64,000 nt of DNA from NCBI GenBank assembly GCA_964508915.1, contig CAZDVK010000005.1, forward strand, positions 1 to 64,000. The letters run 5' to 3'. Shown here piece by piece: positions 26,154 to 36,188 of the stretch. The notes under the pieces are model-generated. The model saw nothing but the letters and a program-made list of their open reading frames with translations, had not been told where the DNA came from and made no database searches. Numbering within the stretch: position 1 is the stretch's first letter; every line of letters begins with the position of its first letter. A program made the translations under genes and the position numbers. Source of the DNA: CAZDVK01 sp964508915. Lineage in GTDB: Bacteria > Pseudomonadota > Alphaproteobacteria > Paracaedibacterales > CAIULA01.

Positions 26154-29100
26154 CTAACACGCAATTTCCATTAAGGTGGGACCTTCTGTCCATAAAACAA
26201 ACCCCCGGACTGTTTGTTGGTTGTACATATCTTTTAAGGCTTTTGAATAGCCTGTCATTTGATTCATAATATCAGCTGGAACTTGGGCTGGGGTGTTGGG
26301 TATTTTTTTATGGGTTTTAAAATCTACAAAATGAATGGCATCATCCACAAAAGCTACACGATCAATGCGTTGAAGTTGGCCGTCATGAATCAAGGAAACT
26401 TCTGCTATAGAACGTTCACCAAATAAAGGGGCGTAATCTGGGTGATCTAAAATAGACAAAACCCGCCCTATGGTTGATTCATCTAATAAATTTTTTTCTT
26501 TCCAATCATTTGCTAATTCCAAACGCCTGTCACGCAACACGCTGCCTAAAAATTCTAACAACTTATGAATTAAAATTCCCCGTTTCATAGAATCTGTTTG
26601 GGGTTCATTGTCTGCTTGAAACGACAATTCAACAGGTGTTTTGGCCCATTCCGGTAAGGGTATAAATTCGTGCATTTTTTTTTGATCGTTTCTATTTTCA
26701 AAAAAAACTTCTGAGGCATATTCGTACCCTCCATCGGCCCCTGGTACCCAAAATGGTTTTAAAGCTTCATACACTTTTTCATACCAACTACGGCTATGCT
26801 TTTGTTGAAAGCCACCCAAATATAACTGATCTTGGGCACGGGTTAAGGCTACGTAAAACAACCGCTGATGTTCCTTACTAACACCGTCAAGGCACTGCTG
26901 TTTAAGAACTTGCGTTTGCGGCGTTTCAAACTGAGACTTCGGTTTTAAAAGGAAAATAGGCTTTCCCTGTGTATAGCCCCATAAAAAATTTTCATTCCTT
27001 AAAGTTGGGGCATCGGTACTGTCGGGCAAAATAACAATAGGTGCCTGAAGCCCCTTACTTCCATGAATAGTTAAAACACGAACACCTCTTTTAGAAGACG
27101 TATCCCGTTTAATAACATGTGTATTATTTTCTATAAAATTCAAAAACCCATGAAGGCTGGGGGAATTATTTTTTGAAAAATTCCATAAAACCGTTTGAAA
27201 TTCTTCTAACACATCCAAACATTCTTCACCAAAACGGGCCACAAAAAATGGCGTTGCGTAATGCAGCAATTTTGCATACAAGGTTTGAAGGGGCGTGTAG
27301 TCAGCTTCGCTTAAAAAATCATGAAGGAATTTGTACACCTCATGAAAAATATCGTCATTTTTTGCATGTTCCCATAACGATTGCCACACAGTGTGGGCCC
27401 GTTTATGACACAGTTGAAAAATTTGTTCCTCTGTTAACCCTTTACCGCAATTCACAAGGGGGCTTTTTAAAACACATGCCAATGAATAATCATCATGGGG
27501 TAAGCTTAGAAATTTCCCAAAAGCTACCAAATCTTGTATGGCCAAATGTTCCTTAAGCATCAGCCGGTCTAGGCCCGAAACAGGAATATTGGCTTGTTTT
27601 AAACTTTGAATCAGCTGCGTGACAAAAGGCCCCCTTTTTCGCACCAAAACCATAATGTCGTCGGGTTCAATATTTTGATTTGTGGACGGTAAAACAACAG
27701 AACTATCCAATAATTTTTGGATACGCTGCGTTATCTGATTAGCCAATTCTTGGGTTGGTGTTGTTGCATTTTCATAAGCCACAGGCATGGGCCAAGGCGT
27801 TTGTAATTCAGCAGCTTCCTGTTCTTTTTTAGGAATTAAAGGCAGTAAAGAAACCCGCCCTGGGTGTTTTTGCCGAAAGGCATGGTGTTTTGTCATGTTG
27901 TCTTCGTAAACGCCATCAGGGTATTGGGTAAATGTTTCGTCCACCCCCTTTAAAACGGCTTCTGTACTTCTAAATGACACATCCAAACCAACGTCAAACC
28001 ACGGCCAATTATGGCTTTTAAATTTTTGCCTTAGTTCTTTTTGCATTGCTTGGAATAAATCAGGCCGTGCCCCTTGAAAACTGTAAATGGATTGCTTTAA
28101 GTCACCCACCACAAAAAAACTTTTTGATTGTGTTGGGTTAACTAACATGTTGTCAGCAAGTTGTGAAATAATGGCCCACTGGAGTGGACTGGTATCTTGG
28201 GCTTCATCAACCAATAGGTGGTGAATTTTCGTGTCTAATTTATGAAATACCCACCCTGCTTCTGGGCTGTTCAGTAAATGATGTGTTTTCACAATCATGT
28301 CTTGAAAATCAAGCAACCCTTGTTGATTTTTCCGACTTTCATAACGATCTAATAAATCGTACAAAACAAATAAAAAAGAAACGGTTGCATCGGCTATTTG
28401 CGCGTTTTTCTGATTCATCGATTGTTGAAATACCCCATCAGCCGAATCTATTAAAAACTGGGCGTCATCAGGAAAATTTCTAGAAAAATTCTGGCTACAC
28501 AACCGTTTACGGGGGGTTCCATCTTGGGTTAAAAAAATGGAAAATAATTCTTCCAACGTTGCGTGCTGAAGGTTATTCCCTAATTTTTGATCCATAGTTT
28601 CAGAACTTTGGCATAAAAGAACGGAAACTTTCTGAAAATCAATAAGCTTAAAGGGGCATTTATCAACCTGAAGTGTATTTTTTAAATGCTTTTTATATTC
28701 TTCTAAGGGATGAGATTTTTTAAAATTTAAAAAGTCATGCCAATTCTGTTGCGCACTATTCAAAAAAGAAATCAATTGATCAAATGAAAAAAGGCCCGAT
28801 AAAATCCTTATGTGCTTTAAAAGGGGTTCATTTTTAGATGAAAACACCTCATGTTGAACCTCTTTCAACAGCCGCTGACTCTGCTCTTCATCCATCAGCT
28901 GAAATTGTGGGCTAATGCCAGCCTCTAGGGGAAATAAGCTTAGAATTTTTTGGCAAAACCCATGGATGGTTCCCACATACATAGACGTTGGACTATCCAG
29001 AACTGTTGTAAATAGCATTTTTGCACGACTTAACAGTTGTTCAAAACTTTGGCCACACAGATTTTCCAGCTGTTTTTTTAGTTCTTGTTCATCACACATG

Positions 29101-29357
29101 GCCCAATGTTGCAATTTTTGCAAAAGTCGATCATGCATTTCATGGGCAGCCGCGTTTGTAAACGTTAGGCAAACAATTGTTTCAGGTGACGCACCATCCA
29201 AAAGAATTCGCAATAATCGATCAACCAGTACTTTTGTTTTACCTGTACCAGCCGATGCCGAAACCCAACCACTATAGGCAGGGTTTGATGCAATATATTG
29301 CTTTTCTTGAAAATTACTTTGATTCACAGATACTTCATTAAAAAGGAAGTGTTGCAT
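26154..29357 (-). CDS. addA: Double-strand break repair helicase-nuclease AddA
   Basis: A 1067-residue UvrD-type helicase with C-terminal RecB-like nuclease. Walker A is SASAGTGKT at 33-41. Further helicase motifs are FTNAAAHEM, LVDEAQDTSPLQW, GDLKQSIYSFQGARPD, LTIHGSKGLQAPIV and YVALTRAQDQLY. The nuclease part near the C-terminus shows RIDRVAF and HFVDFKTHK. With AddB it resects DNA ends for RecA. Oddly, addB, normally directly adjacent in alphaproteobacteria, is not beside it: the neighbours are an exported protein gene and a divergent zinc-ribbon gene. Confidence 0.93.
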   Translation of the reverse strand: MQHFLFNEVSVNQSNFQEKQYIASNPAYSGWVSASAGTGKTKVLVDRLLRILLDGASPETIVCLTFTNAAAHEMHDRLLQKLQHWAMCDEQELKKQLENLCGQSFEQLLSRAKMLFTTVLDSPTSMYVGTIHGFCQKILSLFPLEAGISPQFQLMDEEQSQRLLKEVQHEVFSSKNEPLLKHIRILSGLFSFDQLISFLNSAQQNWHDFLNFKKSHPLEEYKKHLKNTLQVDKCPFKLIDFQKVSVLLCQSSETMDQKLGNNLQHATLEELFSIFLTQDGTPRKRLCSQNFSRNFPDDAQFLIDSADGVFQQSMNQKNAQIADATVSFLFVLYDLLDRYESRKNQQGLLDFQDMIVKTHHLLNSPEAGWVFHKLDTKIHHLLVDEAQDTSPLQWAIISQLADNMLVNPTQSKSFFVVGDLKQSIYSFQGARPDLFQAMQKELRQKFKSHNWPWFDVGLDVSFRSTEAVLKGVDETFTQYPDGVYEDNMTKHHAFRQKHPGRVSLLPLIPKKEQEAAELQTPWPMPVAYENATTPTQELANQITQRIQKLLDSSVVLPSTNQNIEPDDIMVLVRKRGPFVTQLIQSLKQANIPVSGLDRLMLKEHLAIQDLVAFGKFLSLPHDDYSLACVLKSPLVNCGKGLTEEQIFQLCHKRAHTVWQSLWEHAKNDDIFHEVYKFLHDFLSEADYTPLQTLYAKLLHYATPFFVARFGEECLDVLEEFQTVLWNFSKNNSPSLHGFLNFIENNTHVIKRDTSSKRGVRVLTIHGSKGLQAPIVILPDSTDAPTLRNENFLWGYTQGKPIFLLKPKSQFETPQTQVLKQQCLDGVSKEHQRLFYVALTRAQDQLYLGGFQQKHSRSWYEKVYEALKPFWVPGADGGYEYASEVFFENRNDQKKMHEFIPLPEWAKTPVELSFQADNEPQTDSMKRGILIHKLLEFLGSVLRDRRLELANDWKEKNLLDESTIGRVLSILDHPDYAPLFGERSIAEVSLIHDGQLQRIDRVAFVDDAIHFVDFKTHKKIPNTPAQVPADIMNQMTGYSKALKDMYNQQTVRGFVLWTEGPTLMEIAC

Positions 29358-29412
29358 TTTGTTTTATTTCATTATAGTGATAAGGTACAGTTTTTTAATT
29401 TTTTTTTATACC

Positions 29413-30249
29413 GTGCATATCACTTGTTACCGCTGTGGTAAAGAATATTTCGTTCATCAGGAAAACTTAAGTGCGCCTAAGTTTGAGCCCGGCAAAGGCT
29501 ATGGTTGGTGGATGGTATGTAACCATTGCGATTATCAATGGTGGCAGGAACAGCCATTAGCACGTATCCCAGCTGAAGGGCGCCATCGCCCAGCCCCTCC
29601 ACCCAAAGAACGGGGTTTTTTAAGACCTCCACAATCGGAAGAAGTTGAATTCACAGCGCAGGCACAGCATCGCCCCAGAACAGCTTCCCCACACTTTAAG
29701 GGTGCCTATACAACCAGCGCCCCATCCCGAGGTGTGACCTTTCTGTGGATTATTTTTTTCTTGTGCCTAATCACGGTTCTTGTGCTGGCATACCAACATC
29801 AAGAACAACTAACGCGGTTTTTTCAAAAATATACAACCCTGTCAGAAAAGCCTAAGGCATCCCAAAATCCTCAGCAGGCTGGTGCACCCCCTATTCCTCA
29901 GGAAACACAGCAGGTGGCACCACCCGCTGTGCACCACTTACTTCTTGAAAATGTAAAGTATGGCGTTCAAGCAACTGAATCGGGTGAAAAAAATTTGGTT
30001 GTATTGGGTGAAGTTTTTAATGAAAAAACCCAGGTAGTTGTTTTAAACCCGCTAAAAATAGTGGCATTAGGCCCTTGCACAGAAGGTGAACCCCCCACCC
30101 ATGCAGATAATTTATGCGTGCGTGCTGAATGGTCTTATGAATGGAATCGCCCAAATATTTTGCCTGGAGAGCGTTTATTTTTTCAAACAGAAAAAGCGTT
30201 AACAGGGGAACATTCAGACATTCAGCGCGTTGAAGTGACCATTCCTTAA
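29413..30249 (+). CDS. MJ0042 zinc-ribbon / DUF3426 membrane protein
   Basis: About 278 residues from the GTG at 29413, preferred because family members begin with a short leader and then the zinc ribbon (HITCYRCGKEYFV, with CNHC about 30 residues on). A Pro-rich basic linker, one membrane helix (FLWIIFFLCLITVLVLAY) and a C-terminal DUF3426-like beta domain (LVVLGEVFNEKTQVVVL and SYEWNRPNILPGERLFFQTE) follow. Family members occur next to cell-division and secretion genes in alphaproteobacteria, and their function is unclear. It is divergent from addA with an overlapping leader region. Confidence 0.8.
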   Translation: MHITCYRCGKEYFVHQENLSAPKFEPGKGYGWWMVCNHCDYQWWQEQPLARIPAEGRHRPAPPPKERGFLRPPQSEEVEFTAQAQHRPRTASPHFKGAYTTSAPSRGVTFLWIIFFLCLITVLVLAYQHQEQLTRFFQKYTTLSEKPKASQNPQQAGAPPIPQETQQVAPPAVHHLLLENVKYGVQATESGEKNLVVLGEVFNEKTQVVVLNPLKIVALGPCTEGEPPTHADNLCVRAEWSYEWNRPNILPGERLFFQTEKALTGEHSDIQRVEVTIP

Positions 30250-30309
30250 AGCATTTCAATTTCTACGTAAAAAAACGTATTTTTTACCTGAAAAACCATT
30301 CGAAAAAAT

Positions 30310-30337
30310 TTGACATTTCAAGTAGCACTACTATATT
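30310..30337 (+). promoter_or_regulatory. Promoter of the LRR-like/protease gene pair
   Basis: A perfect -35 TTGACA (30310-30315) and -10 TATATT (30332-30337) with a 16-bp spacer, 34 bp before the GTG start. Confidence 0.6.
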
Positions 30338-30371
30338 TGCATCATAACGACTTACAATTGAAATAAAAATT

Positions 30372-31700
30372 GTGGCACTGCAAGTTTATAAGAAACTTTT
30401 ATTTTTTGTTTTTTTACTAACATTTTTTGGGCTTTCTACACAAAGCGCTGACTTATTTGACCCTAGCGATTATGGGCGTGTTCTGTCCTCACCAATTCCA
30501 AATGACATGAAACAGGAATACAATGCCTTTACTGGAAGCACTTCTGGTTCTTTCAGAGGGATATGCCATGCTGTTGAATACGTTCACCATTTATATGAAA
30601 TGTTGGAAAACGCGGTTGAGAACGTTAAAAAAACATCTTTTGATTTTGAACAAAAAGAAAAAGAAGGGTTTAGGGATGAAACCGAAACAGCCTTAGGGCA
30701 TTACCGCACTGCCCAAAAGAACCTTCTTAATTTGGCTGCTCGGGTTGAGCTTGCCCTTCGGGGGGCCCATTGTGGCGGCATCAGCAGTAGGCCTGCCACA
30801 GCGGATGAAGCACGTATTATGATTGGTGCAGCTGTCGGTATTGGTCGGGCTATTGCGAACCTTAAGACAAGAAACGACAAAACTAGCCAAATTGGTCATT
30901 TCAATTTTTTAACAACAGAACATACAGTTTCTGATACCACATACGTTACGCAACAAACCCATGTAAACATTGTTAATGGGCTGATTCAAAAAACAGCTAT
31001 TGATATTTTAAAACAACAACTTGATCGTTCTGATGTTGTTAGGCTTAGCCCTGATAAAATTATAAAATGCGATGGTTCTGATGATCATGAAATTCCAGAC
31101 TCCCTACCCTACGCAGGTCTTCCAGCCATAGATTTAGAAAGGTTCACTAACAATCTAGATTTATGGGCCCACCACTTGCTTGATTTATCAAACCCCAATT
31201 CCTTGGGGTCCTCTAGATGGACTGTTGATGACCAGTTACTTCACCGAATGGTAGATATTTCTAAATTTGGTGCCCCCCTAAAGGGTGTTCATGTTCGGTG
31301 CAACGGCGTAACAGATGCCGGCGTTCAAGAATTACTTCCCCTGCTGGGTGATGATTTACAGGATTTTACCCTTGAAAACGCATCAATGCATTTTGCAATA
31401 TTCAAGAGCCTTAGAAGTAAACTTTTTGGGGCCAGACTGACAACATTAAGTTTGTCTGATTGCACAATTACGGGGTGCCCAACTGGTGGTGATGGAGTTG
31501 CAAGCGAAGGACCAATTTCAAGTGATGAAGAAAATGCATGGGAAAATATGGTCAGTATTAATTTGAGCCATATGCAGTTCGATAATGAACAATTTTTGGG
31601 GCAATTTTACAAACGTGCTGCCCTTAAAGCTAATAAGGCTAACAGAGTCGGTAAGTTAGCGGATGTACGCACTACCAACTTGCTGACTTATTCAAAATAA
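30372..31700 (+). CDS. Exported protein with C-terminal leucine-rich-repeat-like segment
   Basis: 442 residues from a GTG, with a signal peptide (LLFFVFLLTFFGLSTQSA). The N-terminal 200 residues are helical. From about 300 to 420 the pattern GVTDAGVQELLPLLGDDL, DFTLENASMHF, LTTLSLSDCTITGCP and SINLSHMQFDN fits a few ribonuclease-inhibitor-type LRR units. LRRs mediate protein binding, so a host or partner-protein ligand is plausible. It is followed by the subtilisin-like gene 47 nt away on the same strand, which suggests a protease with its partner or inhibitor. Confidence 0.55.
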   Translation: MALQVYKKLLFFVFLLTFFGLSTQSADLFDPSDYGRVLSSPIPNDMKQEYNAFTGSTSGSFRGICHAVEYVHHLYEMLENAVENVKKTSFDFEQKEKEGFRDETETALGHYRTAQKNLLNLAARVELALRGAHCGGISSRPATADEARIMIGAAVGIGRAIANLKTRNDKTSQIGHFNFLTTEHTVSDTTYVTQQTHVNIVNGLIQKTAIDILKQQLDRSDVVRLSPDKIIKCDGSDDHEIPDSLPYAGLPAIDLERFTNNLDLWAHHLLDLSNPNSLGSSRWTVDDQLLHRMVDISKFGAPLKGVHVRCNGVTDAGVQELLPLLGDDLQDFTLENASMHFAIFKSLRSKLFGARLTTLSLSDCTITGCPTGGDGVASEGPISSDEENAWENMVSINLSHMQFDNEQFLGQFYKRAALKANKANRVGKLADVRTTNLLTYSK

Positions 31701-31747
31701 AAAATACAAACAACCTATTAAAAAATGAATAAATAATGGAGAAAATG

Positions 31748-34700
31748 ATGACAAAAATGAAGTTTGCTGCCACGTTGACCTGCTCCCTTTTCTTGGGAAC
31801 ATCTGTTCATGCGATGGATGCAGTGTATGGGCCCGATGGCAGTTGCAGAGTCGATCTTCCTGGGTTACCTACTACGCCAGCTGCTGCGGCAGGTGGCCAC
31901 TCAACAAAAGACGACACAAGCCTTCGTGACCTTTGTGCTGAATTTGGTATTGGTGATATACCCGTTAGTTATTCAGCTGCAGACTATAACTATGATAGCC
32001 AAGCTATCAACGGTGACGGTTATCAAAAATTTCTAACCGCTTTGGTGAACCCCCATAATTTGCCAGACCTTCCAACAGACAAATATTTGGTATGCAGTGA
32101 CTTTGACATAAAAATGCGTGAACTAAAGGCCATTGAAAGCCGCATTAAACGTAACGAATGGTCCACTTTGGAAGATGCCCTAAGCTTGGTTGGAAGTTAT
32201 ATAAAAACTGTTTTTAGCTTTTCTCAAGGTGAGGATGCAGTACCTGCCACCCCAGAACAAGCACGAAAAATAACCCGTTCCCTTTGGGTTATCAATGCCA
32301 TTGCACCAAAGGCCTTGGAAAGCCTAGAGAACAGGCTAGCCCGCGCACGAGGTGACCGTGGCGTGGAATGGGGCAAACTTTACTATGAATATGACCGTCT
32401 AAGGTTGAAAAGAATTTTAGATTTGGCAGGAATCTCACCAGATGATCTACAAAATACAGATCAATTTTTTGACCTTTTCAGTAAACTGAATTTTTTGTCT
32501 TTATGTTACCATGGTGCACGGTTTACCTCAGGAAAACCAAGTGTTGTCACAGGAAACAAACATGCACAAGGCATGCACACAGATGCAGAATATGAAGAAC
32601 TTATAGCATACCTAGATAGATCCACATCACAGCAAGCCGTCATTCGTGTAATGATAGACCATATAAAGGGTAGGAGTTCTTTAGCTTCCCACGAATTTGT
32701 AACCCAGCTTCAAGGAGTAGATAGGGATATTCATCATACAATATTTGTCAATTCTTCCCTTGAGGAGCATACTCAACAGGTTAGAGCACGTCTTAGTTAC
32801 GAATGGCAAGTTCGCCCTGTCCTTCGTTATCTTGGCTACAATTCAGGAATGTCTATTGAGGACATCAGTAAAAAATTATTTACGAAAAGTCAAAAATTTA
32901 ACCAAAAATTTGGTGGCATTGGAACGGTGTTGTTTGATGATTTTAATCCTAACGCTATGGCAGACTCTGCTAGAGCTTCTTATTTTTCAACAATTTCTGC
33001 TTCTTTAGGTCTTTCCGTAAAGCCAAATTCAGAAGACCCTGTTTTTCGTGCAGCACTCACGTTTCTTTATGATGTAGCCCCATCATCTTATGTTGACACC
33101 CCGGTGGACGACAAAACCTTTATTACGGCAGCTGAAAACAGAAGGAAGGTTTTGGCAGACAGAATAAGACCACAAGCAAAACATAGAGTCCCCTATATAA
33201 GTTGGCTTCAAGCAAACGGTTTTTCTGAACGTCGATTAGCTGATATGGAAGCTAGAATTGCAGCTAAACAAGTGGATGGAGAAACTACGGCTGGTACCGC
33301 CCCACGCCTACATGTTATTGATCTTTTCAAACCAGAAATGAAAGAAGGCCACAAAGAACCTGTAAGCCATGGAGAAGAAGTTCTTTACAACGCAAAAAAA
33401 TTTAGTGCTGGGAAAGCAAGGCTCATTGTGAAGCATCCCATAGATGACGATCCATCAAAAGACTATGTGACAAGCCTTGTCGAAACGTGGGATAGACTTG
33501 CAGAGAAAATAAACACCCCTCAGGTTGTCAGCATGTCCCTTGGGTTTTCAAATGATAAAAGACTGGTTGATGCCTTTGTGAAGTTGATACGAAACCCCAA
33601 TATCATTGTATGTCTTTCGATTCCAAACAATGATAAAGCCCCAACTGTTTTAGGAACCGGATCTGTAACACCAAATTTCTTGCGTTCAGTTTCAGGCCAA
33701 CTATCAGACGCACAATGGGAACGGCTTGTCATGGTTGGAAATGTAGCAGATTCTTTATTTTTAACGTGGGGTGGTTCTGTAGATGAACCAGAAGCCTTAC
33801 TAGAACCAAGTGTTGTTTCATTTGAAATTGGAAAACCTAAATTCAGCGGTGATAGTTTTGCTGAACGACTTTATAGACAAACCATTTTTGCCTGCGGGCG
33901 TCGCTCCAGCAAAACCCACATAGAAGGGTTTGATGGAAGTAGTAGCGCCACGCCCGTTGTTGCGGCCTCTTTAGCATATGCCCTTCATTATTACGGAGTT
34001 ATGGCGCATCAATTACCAGGGAGCCCTAGAGTTGATGCAGTCAAAACGGCTCTGGATTATCTTCGTCTTTCAGCAGCGCAGAAAAGACTTAAGTTAACTT
34101 ACAAAAGCGGTCATTTTAAGGTAGTTCCGGGTGGCCCATTACCCGCCGACAAATTTGGGCTGGGTATTTTTAGCCAAGAAAGATTTTTGCGTCATTTTAC
34201 AGATTTTGTAACAGAAACGTACCAAGAACCCACAGTTGAACCTGATGAACTTGCTGTTGTACCAATGGCATGTGATTCTTCACCAATGTCAGGCTTTATG
34301 CTGCCAGGTTCCGACCCTGAATTAAACCGAATGAAGTCCGTCATGTACCCGGCTGTTTTTTTACCTGGTGGTAATGCAAAAATGTTAGAAGACTATGAAG
34401 ATCATAATCAGGTTTCTTTTGCTTTTTTCCAAAAAGATCGGAAGGATTTTAAACTACTTGTGCAAAATGCCCAAGCCAGAGGAAAAAAAATAACTGTTAC
34501 TGGTGTTACAAATCTTGATCAACTCCTTCATGTTTATGGTTTTTCTAAAGATCTTGAAACAGACTATAGCGGTGAAGCCAATTTCTATGAATTACCAAGC
34601 AAGTTTGCGAATCGATTGGTCATCAGAGAATTGGCAAAGTCAGGAAAACTTAAGAAAGTTTCCGGCCTTGAGTGCTCTGATCATTTCTTTTATGCAAAGG

Positions 34701-35239
34701 CTATTTGTGGTGTTGAAACAGACTTTGATGTTAGTCAGTATAAAGGGGTTAACTACTTTACCTTAATACATACAGAGCAAAGCGTGGAAGTTTCTAAATT
34801 CTTAGAAAGTTATCCAAAAGTTTTGGGCGTAGAAACCGCTGATAAGTACCATTTTTTGATGGCCCGCTTTCCCCATGTTGACGCGGATTATGTTGAAAGA
34901 ATACCTGTTTCTGCAAGACCAACCGAATACGAAAGCGACACAGAAACCGATGACGATTCGGTTCAGGAAGACACGCTTACTATTCCTATATATAAAGAAA
35001 TTCTGTTTTCCGCTTTCACTGTGGCCGCTAGTGAATTAAAACGCCTCCCCCTCCCCACTAGTGTGAGTTATGCTGAAGGAACGCCTGCTGCGACAAAACC
35101 AACCCTGAGTGAAAGTGATACAGAAGACGGTGATGTTTCAGTTCAAGAAACAAGGCTAAAAAAACCGTGGGAAAGAATGGACACAAGGAAAAACCAAAGA
35201 ATGTATGGAAAATTGGTGTTAAGAAAAGGCACCAATTAA
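31748..35239 (+). CDS. Exported subtilisin-like (S8) serine protease, large and divergent
   Basis: About 1163 residues from the ATG at 31748, chosen because GGAG lies six bases before it (an ATG at 31736 opens the same frame; numbers below count from there). A signal peptide ends at SVHA. A long helical N-terminal part may be a propeptide. The S8 core is visible: Asp529 in HVIDLF, His545 in SHGEEV, VVSMSLGFS, an oxyanion-type Asn in CLSIPNND, and Ser736 in GSSSATPVVAAS. The Asp-His distance is shorter than usual. The C-terminus has two copies of an acidic SDTE...SVQE motif and ends very basic. Neighbour upstream is the LRR-like gene. Target unknown; secreted protease effector is the best guess. 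Confidence 0.7.
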   Translation: MTKMKFAATLTCSLFLGTSVHAMDAVYGPDGSCRVDLPGLPTTPAAAAGGHSTKDDTSLRDLCAEFGIGDIPVSYSAADYNYDSQAINGDGYQKFLTALVNPHNLPDLPTDKYLVCSDFDIKMRELKAIESRIKRNEWSTLEDALSLVGSYIKTVFSFSQGEDAVPATPEQARKITRSLWVINAIAPKALESLENRLARARGDRGVEWGKLYYEYDRLRLKRILDLAGISPDDLQNTDQFFDLFSKLNFLSLCYHGARFTSGKPSVVTGNKHAQGMHTDAEYEELIAYLDRSTSQQAVIRVMIDHIKGRSSLASHEFVTQLQGVDRDIHHTIFVNSSLEEHTQQVRARLSYEWQVRPVLRYLGYNSGMSIEDISKKLFTKSQKFNQKFGGIGTVLFDDFNPNAMADSARASYFSTISASLGLSVKPNSEDPVFRAALTFLYDVAPSSYVDTPVDDKTFITAAENRRKVLADRIRPQAKHRVPYISWLQANGFSERRLADMEARIAAKQVDGETTAGTAPRLHVIDLFKPEMKEGHKEPVSHGEEVLYNAKKFSAGKARLIVKHPIDDDPSKDYVTSLVETWDRLAEKINTPQVVSMSLGFSNDKRLVDAFVKLIRNPNIIVCLSIPNNDKAPTVLGTGSVTPNFLRSVSGQLSDAQWERLVMVGNVADSLFLTWGGSVDEPEALLEPSVVSFEIGKPKFSGDSFAERLYRQTIFACGRRSSKTHIEGFDGSSSATPVVAASLAYALHYYGVMAHQLPGSPRVDAVKTALDYLRLSAAQKRLKLTYKSGHFKVVPGGPLPADKFGLGIFSQERFLRHFTDFVTETYQEPTVEPDELAVVPMACDSSPMSGFMLPGSDPELNRMKSVMYPAVFLPGGNAKMLEDYEDHNQVSFAFFQKDRKDFKLLVQNAQARGKKITVTGVTNLDQLLHVYGFSKDLETDYSGEANFYELPSKFANRLVIRELAKSGKLKKVSGLECSDHFFYAKAICGVETDFDVSQYKGVNYFTLIHTEQSVEVSKFLESYPKVLGVETADKYHFLMARFPHVDADYVERIPVSARPTEYESDTETDDDSVQEDTLTIPIYKEILFSAFTVAASELKRLPLPTSVSYAEGTPAATKPTLSESDTEDGDVSVQETRLKKPWERMDTRKNQRMYGKLVLRKGTN

Positions 35240-35272
35240 TTTCCGCAAGAAAGGCTTTCGCATAAAACAACG

Positions 35273-35305
35273 AAGGGGGGAAATCTGAAAAGGTTCTCCC
35301 CTTTT
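35273..35305 (+). terminator. Rho-independent terminator of the protease operon
   Basis: AAGGGG(G)GAA (35273-35282) pairs with TTC(T)CCCCTT around 35294-35303 with one mismatch, in a short T-rich context. Confidence 0.5.
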
Positions 35306-35393
35306 CTTGAACTGCTTCTTGTCAAAAATTCGCTGGGCGCTATTTTACTATTTGTGGTAAGGTTATGGCGTTGTTTCTTAAATAATAATTTTT

Positions 35394-36188
35394 ATGCGAT
35401 TTATTTTATTTTCTTTATTTTTTCTAGCCAATCTTCAAGCTGCCGAAGTTAAAAGCCCCATTGATTTTGTGTCTCATCGGGCTGAATACAAAATTGAACT
35501 GCATGAGAAAAAAAATAATGGCCTGGTACAAGACGTAAAAGGCACATTGGTTATTGAACTTCGAAAAGGTGACCATGGTTGGAATTTTACCCAAGAATCA
35601 ACCATGATTGTCTATTTTGATGATGGCCATTCAGAACAATACGTAACACAAATTAAGTCATTCGAATCAGAAGATGGTCAGCAATATAAGTTTGATGTAC
35701 GATCTTTGCGCAACGGAACAGATGAAGAATTTATTGAAGGGCAAGGTTATATTTCCCCAACAACATTAGGTTCTATCACGTACACAAGCCCTTCACCTAG
35801 AAACATTACACTGCCAAAAGGTACCCTATTTCCCTTAACCCATCTTCGGCAAGCCATTACAACAGCCAAAGGGGGCGATCGTGTTTTTCCTGATAAAATT
35901 GTATTTGACGGTGCCAGTGATGCCCAGGCAGAGGTGGACGTAAATACCATTATTACCCCTGCATCCGGGCCAAAATTGGTTGTTGATAAACCGGACCTTT
36001 TGAAGGTTGATAAAATGTGGAGTTTGCAAATGGCTATTTTTTCCCATAACAGCAAAAACCCAGAACCTGATTATGAAATTACTCAAACAGTTTTAGAATC
36101 CGGGGTCATTGCATCCATGCTGATGAACTACACAGACGCCGGATTCACAATTAAACTAACCCTTAGCAAGGTTGATTTGTTTACTTAA
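35394..36188 (+). CDS. eipB: EipB-family (DUF1849) periplasmic envelope-integrity protein
   Basis: 264 residues with a signal peptide (FILFSLFFLANLQA) and the DUF1849 beta-sheet-rich body: FVSHRAEYKIELHE at the start, GTLVIELRKGDHGWNFTQES, LRNGTDEEFIEGQG, ITLPKGTLFPLTHL and a final MNYTDAGFTIKLTLSK strand. EipB of Brucella is a conserved periplasmic beta-spiral protein needed for envelope stress resistance and infection. The two-Cys disulfide found in Brucella EipB is not seen here. The gene overlaps the convergent exported-protein gene by 8 bp. Confidence 0.88.
   Translation: MRFILFSLFFLANLQAAEVKSPIDFVSHRAEYKIELHEKKNNGLVQDVKGTLVIELRKGDHGWNFTQESTMIVYFDDGHSEQYVTQIKSFESEDGQQYKFDVRSLRNGTDEEFIEGQGYISPTTLGSITYTSPSPRNITLPKGTLFPLTHLRQAITTAKGGDRVFPDKIVFDGASDAQAEVDVNTIITPASGPKLVVDKPDLLKVDKMWSLQMAIFSHNSKNPEPDYEITQTVLESGVIASMLMNYTDAGFTIKLTLSKVDLFT

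Noticed and set aside
27173..27556. 127-residue plus-strand open frame within addA
   Set aside because: It lies wholly inside the helicase coding region on the opposite strand and carries no recognisable motif.
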